Below, piece by piece: positions 43,816-55,100 of a DNA stretch of 64,000 nt (position 1 is the first letter of the stretch; every line of letters begins with the position of its first letter). Origin of the DNA: Trileptium ribeirensis (taxonomy: Eukaryota; Nematoda; Enoplea; Enoplida; Thoracostomopsidae); the NCBI GenBank assembly GCA_030248225.1, contig JASANE010012370.1:1-64000 (forward strand), written 5' to 3'. The notes under the pieces were generated by a model. The model saw nothing but the letters and a program-made list of their open reading frames with translations. It did not search any database and was not told the origin of the DNA. The translations under genes and the position numbers were made by a program.

Positions 43816-43872
43816 GTAAACTAATAGTTTACCTATTAGTATACCACTCTTCCACTAGATTATATGCCACTA

Positions 43873-45595
43873 AACACTTAAAATAAAGATACTATTACTA
43901 AGTCTATATAACATTTCGGCAATCAAATACTTATCGATATTTCTGTTCTTTAAGATTCGCCATGTGGTACTACACATTAGCCATAATATTCAAGTTCACA
44001 AGTCGAAATCCATAAACCAGGACTCGCGCAGTTCTTTACGCACTTAGACTGCTGCCTACTAAAGACAGAATAAAATCAAAAGTAATTCAAAAGCACAAGA
44101 AAGCCGCTACGCTACCAACTATAAAAGGAAACCCGACTCAATATTAACTCTCCAAATACGTGTTCTATTAGCCAGGTAGTGGAAGAGCAAAGGAAAAGTA
44201 ATAAAAATTAGTAATCAGCGTGTACACCTCACCACAACGAGTCTCCAACATAATATCAGAAGTAAAACAAAATCAATTTATGTTACCTAAAAAACACGTG
44301 ATTTTATGCAAATTAGCTAAGGATTAAAAAAAATTTAAGATTAAAACAAGGAAGAAAGTAACTTAGGGGATAGGGGCGTTTAATAAATAAAATTATGTAA
44401 AATTAAATGTTCGGCCTGGAAACGGAGGTTTCGTAGTTTTGGAACTCAAGGGACCTTTAGCAGCCTATGGAGCCACCGTCAACTAAAGCGCCAGATTGCT
44501 ATGTAATTTGCGAAGAAATAAATAAATAACAAATTTTGAAGCTCAGAGAGAAAGTATTTCGGCCCATGATTAAAACCATAGATGGTCATAGATGGGAAGG
44601 GTATTATCTCCCTGAAGCTCGCACGCCTCATTAGGGCATGGTCGCTAACACTGGGAGGAAAATTGATATCCATGATACTCTGAACCGCCCCACATTTTAC
44701 CCCTTCACAAAGACACAAACGCTGGACATACGGAAAATTTTGGAAAAATCGAGAGAACATGGGGGAAACTAGGCAAAATTATCATAAATTGTTGAAAAAT
44801 TGATAAAAACGTGGAAAATTGTCCAAAATCGAGTGAAACTTTTGACTAGAGATTTTGACTCCTAAAAATCTCAACAAAACTTATCCCCCTTTACGTGCTC
44901 AGAAGTCGACCGAGAACACTACCGGGAGGCGCACAAATCCCCCTGCGACATCTTTCCACTAATCTCCCCCGATGTACTCGCTATTTCCGCTGGAACACCG
45001 AAGCTCGCCCTTGTATGACCAAAACCTACAATCAACTGAATATTGTCGTAGTCATTAGTCGTATATATATGTTAACCAAATTTTTTGCGGTACAATCAGT
45101 AATTCGACGAACTAGCACGGTCATAAATAATACGAGATGACTTTAAGTTTAAATTGTATGATGGCTGCCCTACTCCAAGAAACTGATCTATAACTGCACT
45201 AAATGCAATCGTTACCTTAGAAAAACCTTATACCTATGTCTTTCTTTATCCGTGGTTCCGTCCTAACTTTCGCAGATCAAGGAACATAAATAACAAACTC
45301 TAGGAATCTGTTTAATTTTTCGAAACAACAATTTGCACAGCACCATAAATATACTTAACATTATTCCAGACCGAAAAGCGCACGGATATGAAGTCGATCG
45401 TGTGCCAGTGACGCGTATTACCGCTGCAAAAGTTGAAATTTTTAACTGACTGGTGTACAGACGTACTGACTGGTAACGTAGCTGAACGGACATATATACA
45501 AGTCTGCCGTGACTGTGTAGCTTTTCAAAACAGCCAGCCGTTGACGTTGTAATACGTCCTTGGTAGTCAAAGGAGATACTATTTATAGCGCAGAA
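43873..45595. other. Intergenic, no gene seen
   Basis: AT-rich, becoming more GC-rich from about 44890. The 93-codon minus-strand frame at 44479-44760 has no recognisable domain. No tandem repeat was found. Confidence 0.35.
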
Positions 45596-45599
45596 ATCG

Positions 45600-46030
45600 T
45601 ATGTGTAACTGTACTAGGACCAGTTCCGACCCTAAGAGATCCCAACTGGACCACTCTGAATTTTTACTGTGGTGTCCGGACAACCCCGGCTTACACGATT
45701 CCCTGGTGGAACCCGGTCTGACCGATGGGAACTGCTTAGCTTAGCAGGCCGCCGGCGGGTTCACCAGAGTGTTCGGCCTGGCCCCTAGGACGGCCCACAT
45801 GTCTAATGGTATGGAGGTCCCCCTGAGGGAGGGTCATCCCCTAAGCCTGCTCACAGGTAATAAGGCTGACCCGTCTTTCCCTCACTTTCTGTTATTGGGC
45901 CCTATACCCTATGCCAAGATCAAAATTCACTAACGGTAGAGCCCATTTTAGAAAGATTTTGGGGATCCAAGGACTATTCTGTTACCCTTGGGTCCGAATA
46001 CGCTGAGATGAGGCTGTGTCCTCTTAGTTC
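45600..46030 (-). repeat. Block B of the long repeat family, diverged copy
   Basis: Read on the minus strand, it follows block B at 56600-57110. Ordered matches are GAGGGAAAGACGG / ATAGGGAATAGCGG, CCTGTGAGCAGG (exact), CCTCCCTCAGGGGGACCTC / CCTCCCTGGGGGACCTC, TCCGAACAC, GCGGCCTGCTAAGCT / GCGGCTTGCTAAGCT and AGCCGGGGT. Overall divergence is high, so the exact blocks stand out. It includes the covarying stem-loop at 45818-45872. Confidence 0.7.
45818..45872 (-). other. Conserved nested stem-loop, copy 3
   Basis: The outer stem GGGTCA (minus strand, complement of 45867-45872) pairs with TGACCC (complement of 45831-45836) across 30 bases. Inside is the hairpin CCTG-TGAG-CAGG. Immediately after the outer stem is TCCC-TCAGG-GGGA. 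The stem sequence differs from that in the plus-strand copies, but pairing is kept. Confidence 0.6.
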
Positions 46031-46039
46031 AACTTAGAG

Positions 46040-46800
46040 TCCGACAACGCTGAGCCTACTCGGGCTAACATATATCTTCGGGAAAACGGATGGATACTGG
46101 TGTTAAAGCTCAAAAACTTGGGCCAAAACTCGTTGCTAACGAGAGACGAACGGGGTGCGGGCGCGAGCAGAGCTGGAGAACGCTGCGGGTAAGCCAGCTT
46201 GTTCATAGTTGTGCCACTACACTTGGGACGGGTGTGGCAGAAAGTCAATTCTAGCAAGGCCGATACGGATACTTGGGCGGGTAGCGAGGATAGGGCAGCG
46301 GGAAAACGGCATGACGGGAGCGAGCATCATGGCGGCAGTGTGCTGGAGGAGGACACGGGGCCGAGATCAAACACCGTTGAGCACCTTAGTGGGGTCGAGT
46401 ATTTTCTTGCAACAGAGCGCCTGATTTAAATCAAACTAGTTCGCCTAATAAAATCACACGCAAAAATTTTTATTCCTTGGGTTAATTTTTTTCGACACGA
46501 CAATAACATACGCACACTCAAAACGTAATTATCACCCACTTGGGTGTATATGACAATTAGATTATTTACATCAAAGGTGGGCCGGGACCCGAGCCCACGC
46601 GCGCGGTCCTGGGCGCAAGCGATGCCGAAGCGATTAGTCTAAAACGATAGAAATTTGTCCCCCTTTTTGTTGCACAAACCCGTTGGATGACGAAATGATT
46701 CTTGTGAACTCCAATTGGGCTATTTTCGAAGCGCGGAACCCTCAACCCAAAATTTGTTATTTAGCTCTGCGCCTTCAGTTTACCTTCACGTTGATCTATA
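46040..46800. other. GC-rich intergenic stretch, no gene seen
   Basis: Positions 46140-46380 are notably GC-rich. Two overlapping plus-strand frames there (46199-46429 and 46209-46424) have no domain. The stretch may continue the repeat family of 45600-46030 on the minus strand, but no clear match to blocks A or B was found. Confidence 0.35.
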
Positions 46801-46854
46801 AATTCTGCCACCGTTCGTAGCACCACCCTAAATTTTCCTTTGAATTGTCCTACT

Positions 46855-47655
46855 CGAATCGTAGAAACGCGGGCGCAGCACTTACGAGGGCGCGAGGCAT
46901 CCAACGGACACCCCAGCACCCGCCAGGGCTGCCCCTATTCCTATGCCTAAGCGGGAAATTTTTAAAACTCTGTGGGATGCCTCGGGCGGGCCTCTTCCAC
47001 GCGGCCGCAGTCGAAGACTCCACCCGAGCCAAACACGACTTCAACTGTAAGCTTCAAATTCCCGCAGTCAAAAGTTTGAACGACGGCTCCCTTAAAACGT
47101 TTGAGTCCTAGGGGTTACAACCAACTAGCACCTAACCAAAAATTTAAATTTAATAATTTTAATAATATTTAATAATTTAATAAGAAACTTTTTTCGTTCA
47201 AATGCAATTAAAAACCAAGGTAATTCGAAAGATAATAGGCAATAAAAGGTAATAATAAAGATAATAATAAGACTACATGAACAGCTTTTAAAATAAGTGC
47301 CAATTTTTTACAACCTGACACGCGCCAGATGTACTTTACACGATTCACCCCTGGGCACTAACAATGCTTGCACCCCAGGGAGTGGGAAACCAGTCGAGCG
47401 CTGGTACGTTTTCCCCTTTTTTTCATAAATTTGTCGCGATTTTAACCCTAATTTTGCAAAAGCTCAACCCGCCGTCCGCAGCGTGGGCACTACACTTACG
47501 GGAGCGCGAGGTATCCGACGGACATCCCAGCACCCGCAAGGGCTGTCTCTTGTCCTAAGTTTGAGGAAAATCAAACAACGAAAAGCCTCGGGCGGGCCTC
47601 TTCCACACGGCTGCATGCCGAAGAGCCCACCCGGGCGAAAAGACCGAAAAGTCAA
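46855..47655 (+). repeat. Diverged direct repeat of ~150 bp, two copies
   Basis: 46885-47040 recurs at 47500-47650. Shared: GCACTTACG or ACACTTACGGG, GAGCGCGAGG, ATCC(A/G)ACGGACA, CCCAGCACCCGC, AGGGCTG, CCTCGGGCGGGCCTCTTCCAC, CGG and GAAGA, then CCACCCG. Between them is an AT-rich spacer (47100-47330). Frames in the two copies give different proteins, so coding is unlikely. GC-rich like the neighbouring repeat family. Confidence 0.7.
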
Positions 47656-47699
47656 GCTAAAAGAAAAATAACAAGATGGCGACAACCGCCAAAACCCCG

Positions 47700-48045
47700 A
47701 CCAAATTTGTTGGTGACGATCTCGACTGGTCCCATTTTAAAAGGGTACCGTTTCCTTTTATACCGGCTACTAGCCCCCTTTTTTCCGCTGTTTTCCTTAT
47801 GTCCCTAACTACTGTCTGAACGTTTAAAATTTAAAAGTTTAAAATAAGCTATATAATACACATATAACGGCTACACTAAACGTAAACAAAGACGCACGAC
47901 GTACAATACATTAGACGCTGGCCTTTAGCAATTGCCGCCTGGTAGCCTCTATGCAGAAAACAACGCCAGCAGCCACGTGTGGCCGAAACGTGCCAGCAAC
48001 ACCAAACCTCGCGCTGGTTGGCGTGGCGAAATTTTTAGAGAAAGT
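47700..48045. other. Intergenic, no gene seen
   Basis: Mixed composition with no repeat or frame of note. It leads into the hairpin pair at 48049-48105. Confidence 0.3.
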
Positions 48046-48048
48046 TAT

Positions 48049-48105
48049 AACGGCGCTCAGGGCGCCGTTTGCTCATAGGGATATCGGCACATTTTTGCCG
48101 ATATC
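48049..48105. other. Two adjacent perfect hairpins
   Basis: The first is AACGGCGC-TCAGG-GCGCCGTT (48049-48069, 8-bp stem). The second is GATATCGGCA-CATTTT-TGCCGATATC (48080-48105, 10-bp stem), ten bases later. Both are perfect, so the pair is unlikely to be chance in this base composition. They lie in a 99-codon plus-strand frame (47951-48250) that has no domain. Function unknown. Confidence 0.65.
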
Positions 48106-50220
48106 TCGTGAACGAAAGACACCACGCGGTCGGCTAGGACCAGAATCATGCCCTGGCAGACCAGCTGTTGATGAAATCAAAAATTTAATCGCATCTCCCA
48201 CGAGAGGCCCGTTAGAGGCCGATTTAGGCATAAGAAACCCAAAATTTTAGTGTCCCGATTAGGTTTAGAGGATCCTGAGCTGACCCGTGGGAGTGAGCGG
48301 CCCGGTTTTCGACTAAATAATTAGGATGGGACCCGATAAGTGTACTGGGCTCCAAATACCGGGGAGTTTTGGTTATTTTAGTTGTCCTTTTAGGCTTAGA
48401 AAATTGGGGGCTTAAACGCCTGTTCGGGGGTCCGTAAGTATCTAGGGGAACCAAATGTTTTGACCCGCTGGGACAATTTGGCACCCCTAGAGAGTTCTTA
48501 AGATGGTTTCGTCACCCCCGCTCCCTTAAGTTTGGTAGAAAACCCAAAAATTGAAGTTTTATCTCTACACCCTGAAATATTATCTTAGGAAATTTGTACC
48601 CGAAATTTCGTTTTCTTTAGACGGAAAACTTTGGCTTGGATGAGCGTGATCGGCCTTCGTACAAAATTTCTGCACTGATCCAGACAGTCCATAACTACAT
48701 ATATATAATGCACATTACAAGTATAACAAATACCAAGTATTTCCCAGTAACTCTGCTGTTTGTGCGCTGGGTTCAGAATCGGGACGACCGTCTTTTCGTA
48801 CCCCTCCCCAAAAATTTCTGTAATATCCGTTGGTCCCTGGCTCCTGCGAGCGCACACCCGTCCTTTATAAACGATAACATAATATGCAAAACAGTTTATA
48901 ACGAAGCATAATGTCGATCAATTTTTTTATACGAGGATCGACCGGACACCCGTAACCGTTACCTTCTTTTCATTTTCGGTGCCAAAATCATCTCGGACAC
49001 CTTCGGGCGGTGGAATATGACCTTACAAGAACAATACGCAAAAATACGATATTTTATTTCACATTAATAATAACATGACACAATTATAACAAACGGAGGT
49101 CACACTCCACCGGTATCCGGTTGTCCGTTCCTTTCCTTCCTTGCAATTTTGATACTTTCCACGCGTGTTATCATTTTCATAAAGTTGGGCTGTTACATAA
49201 CGACATATTCAACAAAATGATGACTACAGATACATACATAGATTACATAAAATGTGTTAATGTGAAAGCATTGGGTTTGCGCAGATGAGGTAAACTCAGC
49301 ATGAAGACGTAGTTGTAAAATGATAGGCGTATATAAGGAGCGGCTGTTACCCAACAGGTTTTAAGTTTACAGCATAAAGCATCGAAGACTTTAGGCTAAA
49401 CAACTTTGCTTAGGCAGTCTGGATTGCTGGCCTGCATCAGGTGAGGTTTAATTAGGCCGCAGACATTATCCTCACAATTATTTTCCTAATGACTATGTAC
49501 TCTCCTTACGATAACATAATGTTAATAAAATCAACAGATATAGCGCGTAACCTTCAACGTGGCAGCTCTCTTATGTAGCAAGTGCGAGGAGATGGAAGGT
49601 TTGGCCCATATCTTGGAGTATAATTTGTTTACGAAAACGAACAACTGCAGGGCAATAGGTTATACAGAGCAGCAATCTTACACCGTTACCAATACAAATA
49701 ATGTAAAGCTGACGGAGATCAGCGCTTGCTGACTATACATTAAGGTACTGAGGTTTACATTTCGTTTTACACAAGACTGGTGCTTAAACTTTGAAATGCT
49801 ATGTACCAAGTGTACCCCACGTATAAAAGCTAATGAAGCAAAAGTTAAATTGTGCTGACTTTTCGTGATGGTTGAAAGTCTAAAATTAACAGCGGAAAGA
49901 GGGGTTGTTTTGAAGTTAGCACCGTTTACTGTGGGATACAGCAGTTATAAACTCCAAGGAACGTCATTACTTTTACGTCATCTGAATTTGTTTGTCGCTA
50001 TGTATTTTACACAGAACTGTTCTTCCTCAAATATAGCAAGACCACTTTAGTATACTGAGCACAATTTCTGAAAATTTGCGATAACGGGAAAACATAGTTT
50101 ACTACAGAAAAACAGAGCGTTTATTACAATGCAAATAAACAAAAAGCAATACTGATAAATATAAATATATACTTAAATTACAGGCCATTGGCACATGTTA
50201 ACACAATGCCAACTTGATGC
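48106..50220. other. Intergenic, no gene seen
   Basis: No domain-bearing frame. Near 48925-49150 similar words appear in both orientations (GACCGGACACCCGTAACCG and CGGTATCCGGTTGTCCG), suggesting a loose inverted arrangement. Nothing else stands out. Confidence 0.35.
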
Positions 50221-50226
50221 CTGTAT

Positions 50227-50253
50227 GTAACAGGTCCGTTCCGGCCCCGTTAC
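50227..50253 (+). other. 5' hairpin of the repeat family, copy 1
   Basis: GTAACAGGTCCG-TTC-CGGCCCCGTTAC pairs at 10 of 12 positions. The same hairpin at 61415-61441 pairs at 11 of 12, with the mismatches at different positions. GAGCAT follows in both (after one base in copy 1). Confidence 0.65.
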
Positions 50254-50399
50254 GAGCATCTTCATGATTCCAGCACCTTAAATTGTAGCGAAAACCCGTT
50301 GGCACTTATATCTTGGTAACGAATGGAATACTAAGTATGGCTAAGGGTTATTTTAGGAAATTGTGGTGGAAATACGTGATACCATATCAAAGGTTATTC

Positions 50400-50700
50400 A
50401 ATAATAAACTTTGTCGTAATTTGTAAAAATGTTATAATCTTTGTCGTAATTTATAAAAATGTTATCAACTTTGTCGTAATTTATAAAAATGTTATAATCT
50501 TTGCCGTAATTTATAAAGATGTTATAAACTTTGCCGTAATTTATAAAAATGTTATTATCTTTGCCGTAATTTATTACAATGTTATCAACTTTGTCGTAAT
50601 TTATAAAAATGTTATAAACTTTGTCGTAGTTTACAAAAATGTCATAAACTTTGTCGTATCTTATAAAAATGTCATAAGCCTTGCTGTATTGCATAGTTGT
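50400..50700. repeat. 30-bp minisatellite, ~10 units
   Basis: The unit is close to AACTTTGTCGTAATTTATAA then AAATGTTATA. Because 30 is a multiple of three, the minus strand stays open for 119 codons (50398-50757), reading NIFINYDKVY-like decapeptides. The plus strand contains TATAAAAATGT in most units. The homologous position in copy 2 carries a different unit length with the same TATAAAA core. Confidence 0.92.
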
Positions 50701-52129
50701 TTTGTAAAATATTGTCGTAACGTATGCCGTGTATCGTTGCATGATTCGCCTCACCAAACTCTTACCGGGACGAGTGTTATGAGTTGAACGAACTAGAGAA
50801 AACTACGCTGCCTAAACCGATTCGTAAAACTGGACATGGAGTCCCACACCGATGGAAACTGGAAATTATGCGGCATTCACGTTATAAAGTCTGCGCTGTT
50901 TGGAACTTTTGTGTCCCTGTAGTCGCGACCCTACTGTATAGACACTCAGGGTGACACCCATACTTTAAATCAATAACCGAGGGTGTGCGGCACACCGCTA
51001 GCAACTACATTTTTTCTTGACAGTATCGTACACACTCTTAGCTACCAATCTGGCGCGAATTAACTATAACGGACACCGTCTGTAGCTAATGCGGTTTATT
51101 AGTCAACTGTCCTGTGTAGTTTTTCTAAATTTACGATATTTGTATCTAGCCCACATGAACATTGCTCAAATAATTTCGAACACTGTCAATAAAACAGCCA
51201 GAAGACACGGTGTGTCTGATACATTCGAGAAGTTGTAATACGCTTTACTAGCTAACTTTGAAGAAATTTATTAAAACTTGGAGTGTCTAAGACACCCTGT
51301 GTGGTGGACATAGGTTCAAAACGTTGGGGACATTATAACGTGAACGCCGCATTAGGCTGAAACCCAACCAGCAGATACTATATGCTAAAGTTTTGACGGT
51401 TATGACAGTCCGGGAATAGGAGGCCCCTGGATGCACGTTCGAATTAACAAGTTTATTTAGACAAAACTCAAAAATATCAAACTTACGTGGTTTTAGCTGT
51501 ATACTAACTAACCCACGGTCAAGAGAAATCACAATTCGCAACCCACTAAATTTACACGTAGGGTAGCTTTCGAGCTTACAAGGGATGACAGATACAGGGT
51601 TAATGTGATGGCCCGCACCCGTCTACTGCGGTATTATCCGGGGAATAACCGGGGCACGCAAGTAGAACATTTTGAGGATTATGATTGGACATTCAAAATC
51701 GCCCAGGACAGTCCCTGAACCTCGCTCGTAACGTATATAGACAACCGCTACTTACGCTAAGTTGGGTTGCCGGAGTAGAATCAGGATTATTACTTTCCAT
51801 ATATTTATGACATACCGTATATATGCGTGTGTACGTGCCCCTTAGCCGATTACGTACGATCTCAAAACACCTGTGCCTGCCGTGAACGTAACTGTGTATA
51901 TTTCAGGCAAACTCGCCCTTTTTGTTATTACCTCGCTGCAACATATGACTGATGCAAGCCTCACCTTCCGACATCCTCGCTGTCCCACCCCATTTCTGAA
52001 CTTGTGCATGCGACCCCTCGTTTCGTTCATAGTGACTAAGTGAGTCCAACGACGTGCACCGAACCCCCGTTCGGATCCCCGCTGACCCGCTGTAGTCACC
52101 CAAAGGTGTCCAAATCTCTGTTGTCCGTG

Positions 52130-55100
52130 GGCGCCGATACTGCGAGATTTTCCACTCAATTCTAAAATGGGCGAACTGTCCCTCGTCGTGTTCGCCTCGT
52201 CGAGACGTCCCCAAAAATACCCCGTGGGTCTCCGCCCGCCGCCCCGTTAACCCGGCACAGCCGGCGAAAGCGGCCCTACCGTAGCCGCTACTCTCTCTAA
52301 TCGTTGCAATTGTAGTACCATTTTTACCCCTGCCGCTCCGGCAGCGATATCACCCCTCATTCAAATCGCCGCTTGACGGCGAGTCCAACGATACCCGGCG
52401 GGCGTCGCTCCACCCAACCGTTAACGCAGGAGAGCCCGCTAAAGCTCCCCATACTTATATACATCGGAACCCATAGGTGGGTTCCGACCCGCTATTACGC
52501 CCTTCCCCCTCGTGTTTGGTACCGATCGACTCTCGACTCCATCCTTTGTCCTGGGACCGAATCTAACCCCAGCCCCTCGAAAACCCCCCGGGATCCCTAT
52601 TGTCCCGTTTTCCTTCCCACGCCCTCTTCGTGTCCTCGTTGTCCTTTTGTCTTCTTGTCCTCGCTCTCTCTATCCGCCGTTTTTGGTCGCTCTTCTTCGT
52701 CGTCGTGTTGTTGTTGTTGTTGCGGGTGTGTTGTAAATATGTGTTTATCCTGAGCGACCTTTCTGTCGCTCAGGACGCCGCTATGTCTACTGTGTGTAGT
52801 GTGTGTATTTGTATATGTGTATCCATGTGTGTAGACATATATGTTTATATATATTATATCTATATGTAAGTGTCATATATGCATATATATGTATGTATAT
52901 AAGGACACAACATAAGATCGGACGGACAAGGACACCACATACAAAAAGCGACAAATTTAAGAGTTTTACGGACGGACAAAATACGGACGATTAGGACGAA
53001 CGGGAGGTGGCTTTAGGGTTCTCCCGCGAACCCTATGGGAATTGGAGTAGGGCCCCTGACCGGTTCGGAGCTCGTCGGAGTTTTCCCGTCCCTGGCATCG
53101 AGACGGACGTTTTCCCATCGTCGGTTCTCGCCGGTGAGCCGTTAAAACATAGGTAGTCGTATGAAAATCGTAAATTAGCTCGATTTTTCTCGATGTTTCA
53201 CGATGTCCTCATGAACGAGGGTGATCTGCCAAGTTAAATTTGGCTTAATTATGAGGGCGGCAGGTCGAACCACAAAGGCGACGTAGCAGATGGGGTCGCC
53301 AAACAATTAGGGCTTCAGCTGATTGCTGGTCGTTACGTGGGACGACGAGTTGGCGGTTACACCAAGGAAAACGAGCAAATAAATTCAAAATCTTTGGAGA
53401 TCGAGTGTCCCGGATGTCGCAGCCACTCTGGGACAGGAAAATGAACAAACAAGATTCAAATTTCAACGAACATCCGGCACTAATTGCTGGAAGCTCAGAT
53501 TTCATGAGAAAATTGGGACGAAAATCGCAGATGGTCAACTTCCAAGTACTCGGAGGGTTCAAATTTGATGTCGGCAAATTTAATTGAAGCCGACTATCTC
53601 TAAGGACATCGACGGCTTACGGTAGCCGTCAAAATTTGAATTTCCGGAAGTGTCCCCAATTGGACACTGAACAAGAAACCAAAAAAGTGGGCGTCAAGCA
53701 ATCGCCAACGATAGGACGGCGACAAAATCGCCATCCCACAACATGAGCGAAAATTTTGAGGCGACGACCAACGCGCCGACTCGTCGAATCAGTTGGACTT
53801 CGACAGCGCGGAATTCGGTCGACTTTACTGACCGGCTACGACGCATTATTTTCTGTTCATAGTTTTCATGTAGCTCTGGTTTTTCGCTTTTCACTTTTGC
53901 TTCGGATCGACTCTATGGACGAAAGATTTCCGCGTAGGTGTATACCTCGCGAAGGGGGTTCAGCTGGTGCTGCCCCAAGGATCAACGTTCGTAAGTATGA
54001 GGAAGGTCTAGGGATAGCAGGGGTTTATTTTCCCTGTTAATTGAAGAGTAACAGGTCGTTCGTTTAGTTACCTCCTGAATGTAGCGCGCCCTCGCCCCTA
54101 GGAAGAAACATTCTCGTTCGGGCTCTCACCCACCAAGTCCCCACCGAAATGCTACACACAACCTTATCTGGAATCAATCACTAATACCGAGTTCCGACGT
54201 ATGAGATGTTAGGCGATTTAGGGTACACTCGTGCAGAGCGCTGTGAGGACTGATCAACCAATTCGAAGTCTTTCTGATTCCCCGTGGTCTTAGGCAGGGC
54301 ACAACAAAATGGACGCTTGTCGTCCTGGTTTTACATGACTTGCCTCTTTTGAGTTTTAGGATCGTCGAATTTTCCTGAGCCGACCACGGTAAAAAATTCA
54401 TTGAACGTGCATGCCACCGAAATAGGGACTTGTTCAATGGTTTTGCTATTATGCTTTTCAAATTTGTAGTATCGTAGATCGTTCAACGCTCATGCCGTGT
54501 TTGAGCTTGAGCAGAAACGCAGATTAGGGACGGAGGACTAGCCTCCGTCGGGCTTTAGGAAGCCCTTAAAATTTCTTTTATTCTACTGAGCTAGGAAAAT
54601 TTGGGTTCACAAAAGACGAAACAAATTCTAGGCACGCCAACTTGAGCTTAAGGTGTTTGCTGACTTCACGGAATGCTGATTAGGAGTCGTTTTGGTTCAA
54701 TTGTTTGACACTGATTTTAGAATGCTTACGCGACGAATTCGGTAGGCATCCCATTTAAACACCAATTTCATTAGGACGACTGACCGGAGACACATTAGGT
54801 GTCCATTTTGACCCTCGTGTGAGCCAAAAGAGCTGGAGGAACAAGGCACCCAGCCGATCAAAATTTCGCCGACCTCGCTTGGTGACGAGCACGCTCTGCT
54901 TGGTGGTAACACACCAATTTCCTGACACAAAAGACTACTTTCGATAAACAATTCGGTTTACCAGTGTTCACCATTGTAATATGACGTGGTCTTCTTTCGA
55001 GACCCACGTCCAAAAATAAACGTCGCTAAATAAACGGATACCCGGTTCATTGCTACAGGATCGGTTAATGCCCTTGCGGGAGGAACACTTCGTGTTCCCG

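Larger units (their letters stand above)
43121..43872 (+). repeat. 376-bp tandem duplication
   Basis: Two units of about 376 bp, 43121-43496 and 43497-43872. They start CCTAGGGAG(G/A)GAAAATACAA and end in ACTAGATTATAT. About ten substitutions separate them, and none falls between about 43240 and 43430, so the duplication is recent. Each unit contains a reading frame for a PHD-like peptide and, after it, an inverted repeat, TAGGTAAACTA-AT-AGTTTACCTA in copy 2. Confidence 0.92.

Noticed and set aside
50398..50757. 119-codon minus-strand frame with decapeptide repeats
   Set aside because: It exists only because the minisatellite unit is 30 bp; the homologous array in copy 2 has a different unit length and no matching protein.
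52373..52753. 126-codon Pro/Ser-rich plus-strand frame
   Set aside because: Low-complexity reading of a pyrimidine-rich tract, overlapped by two other frames, no domain.
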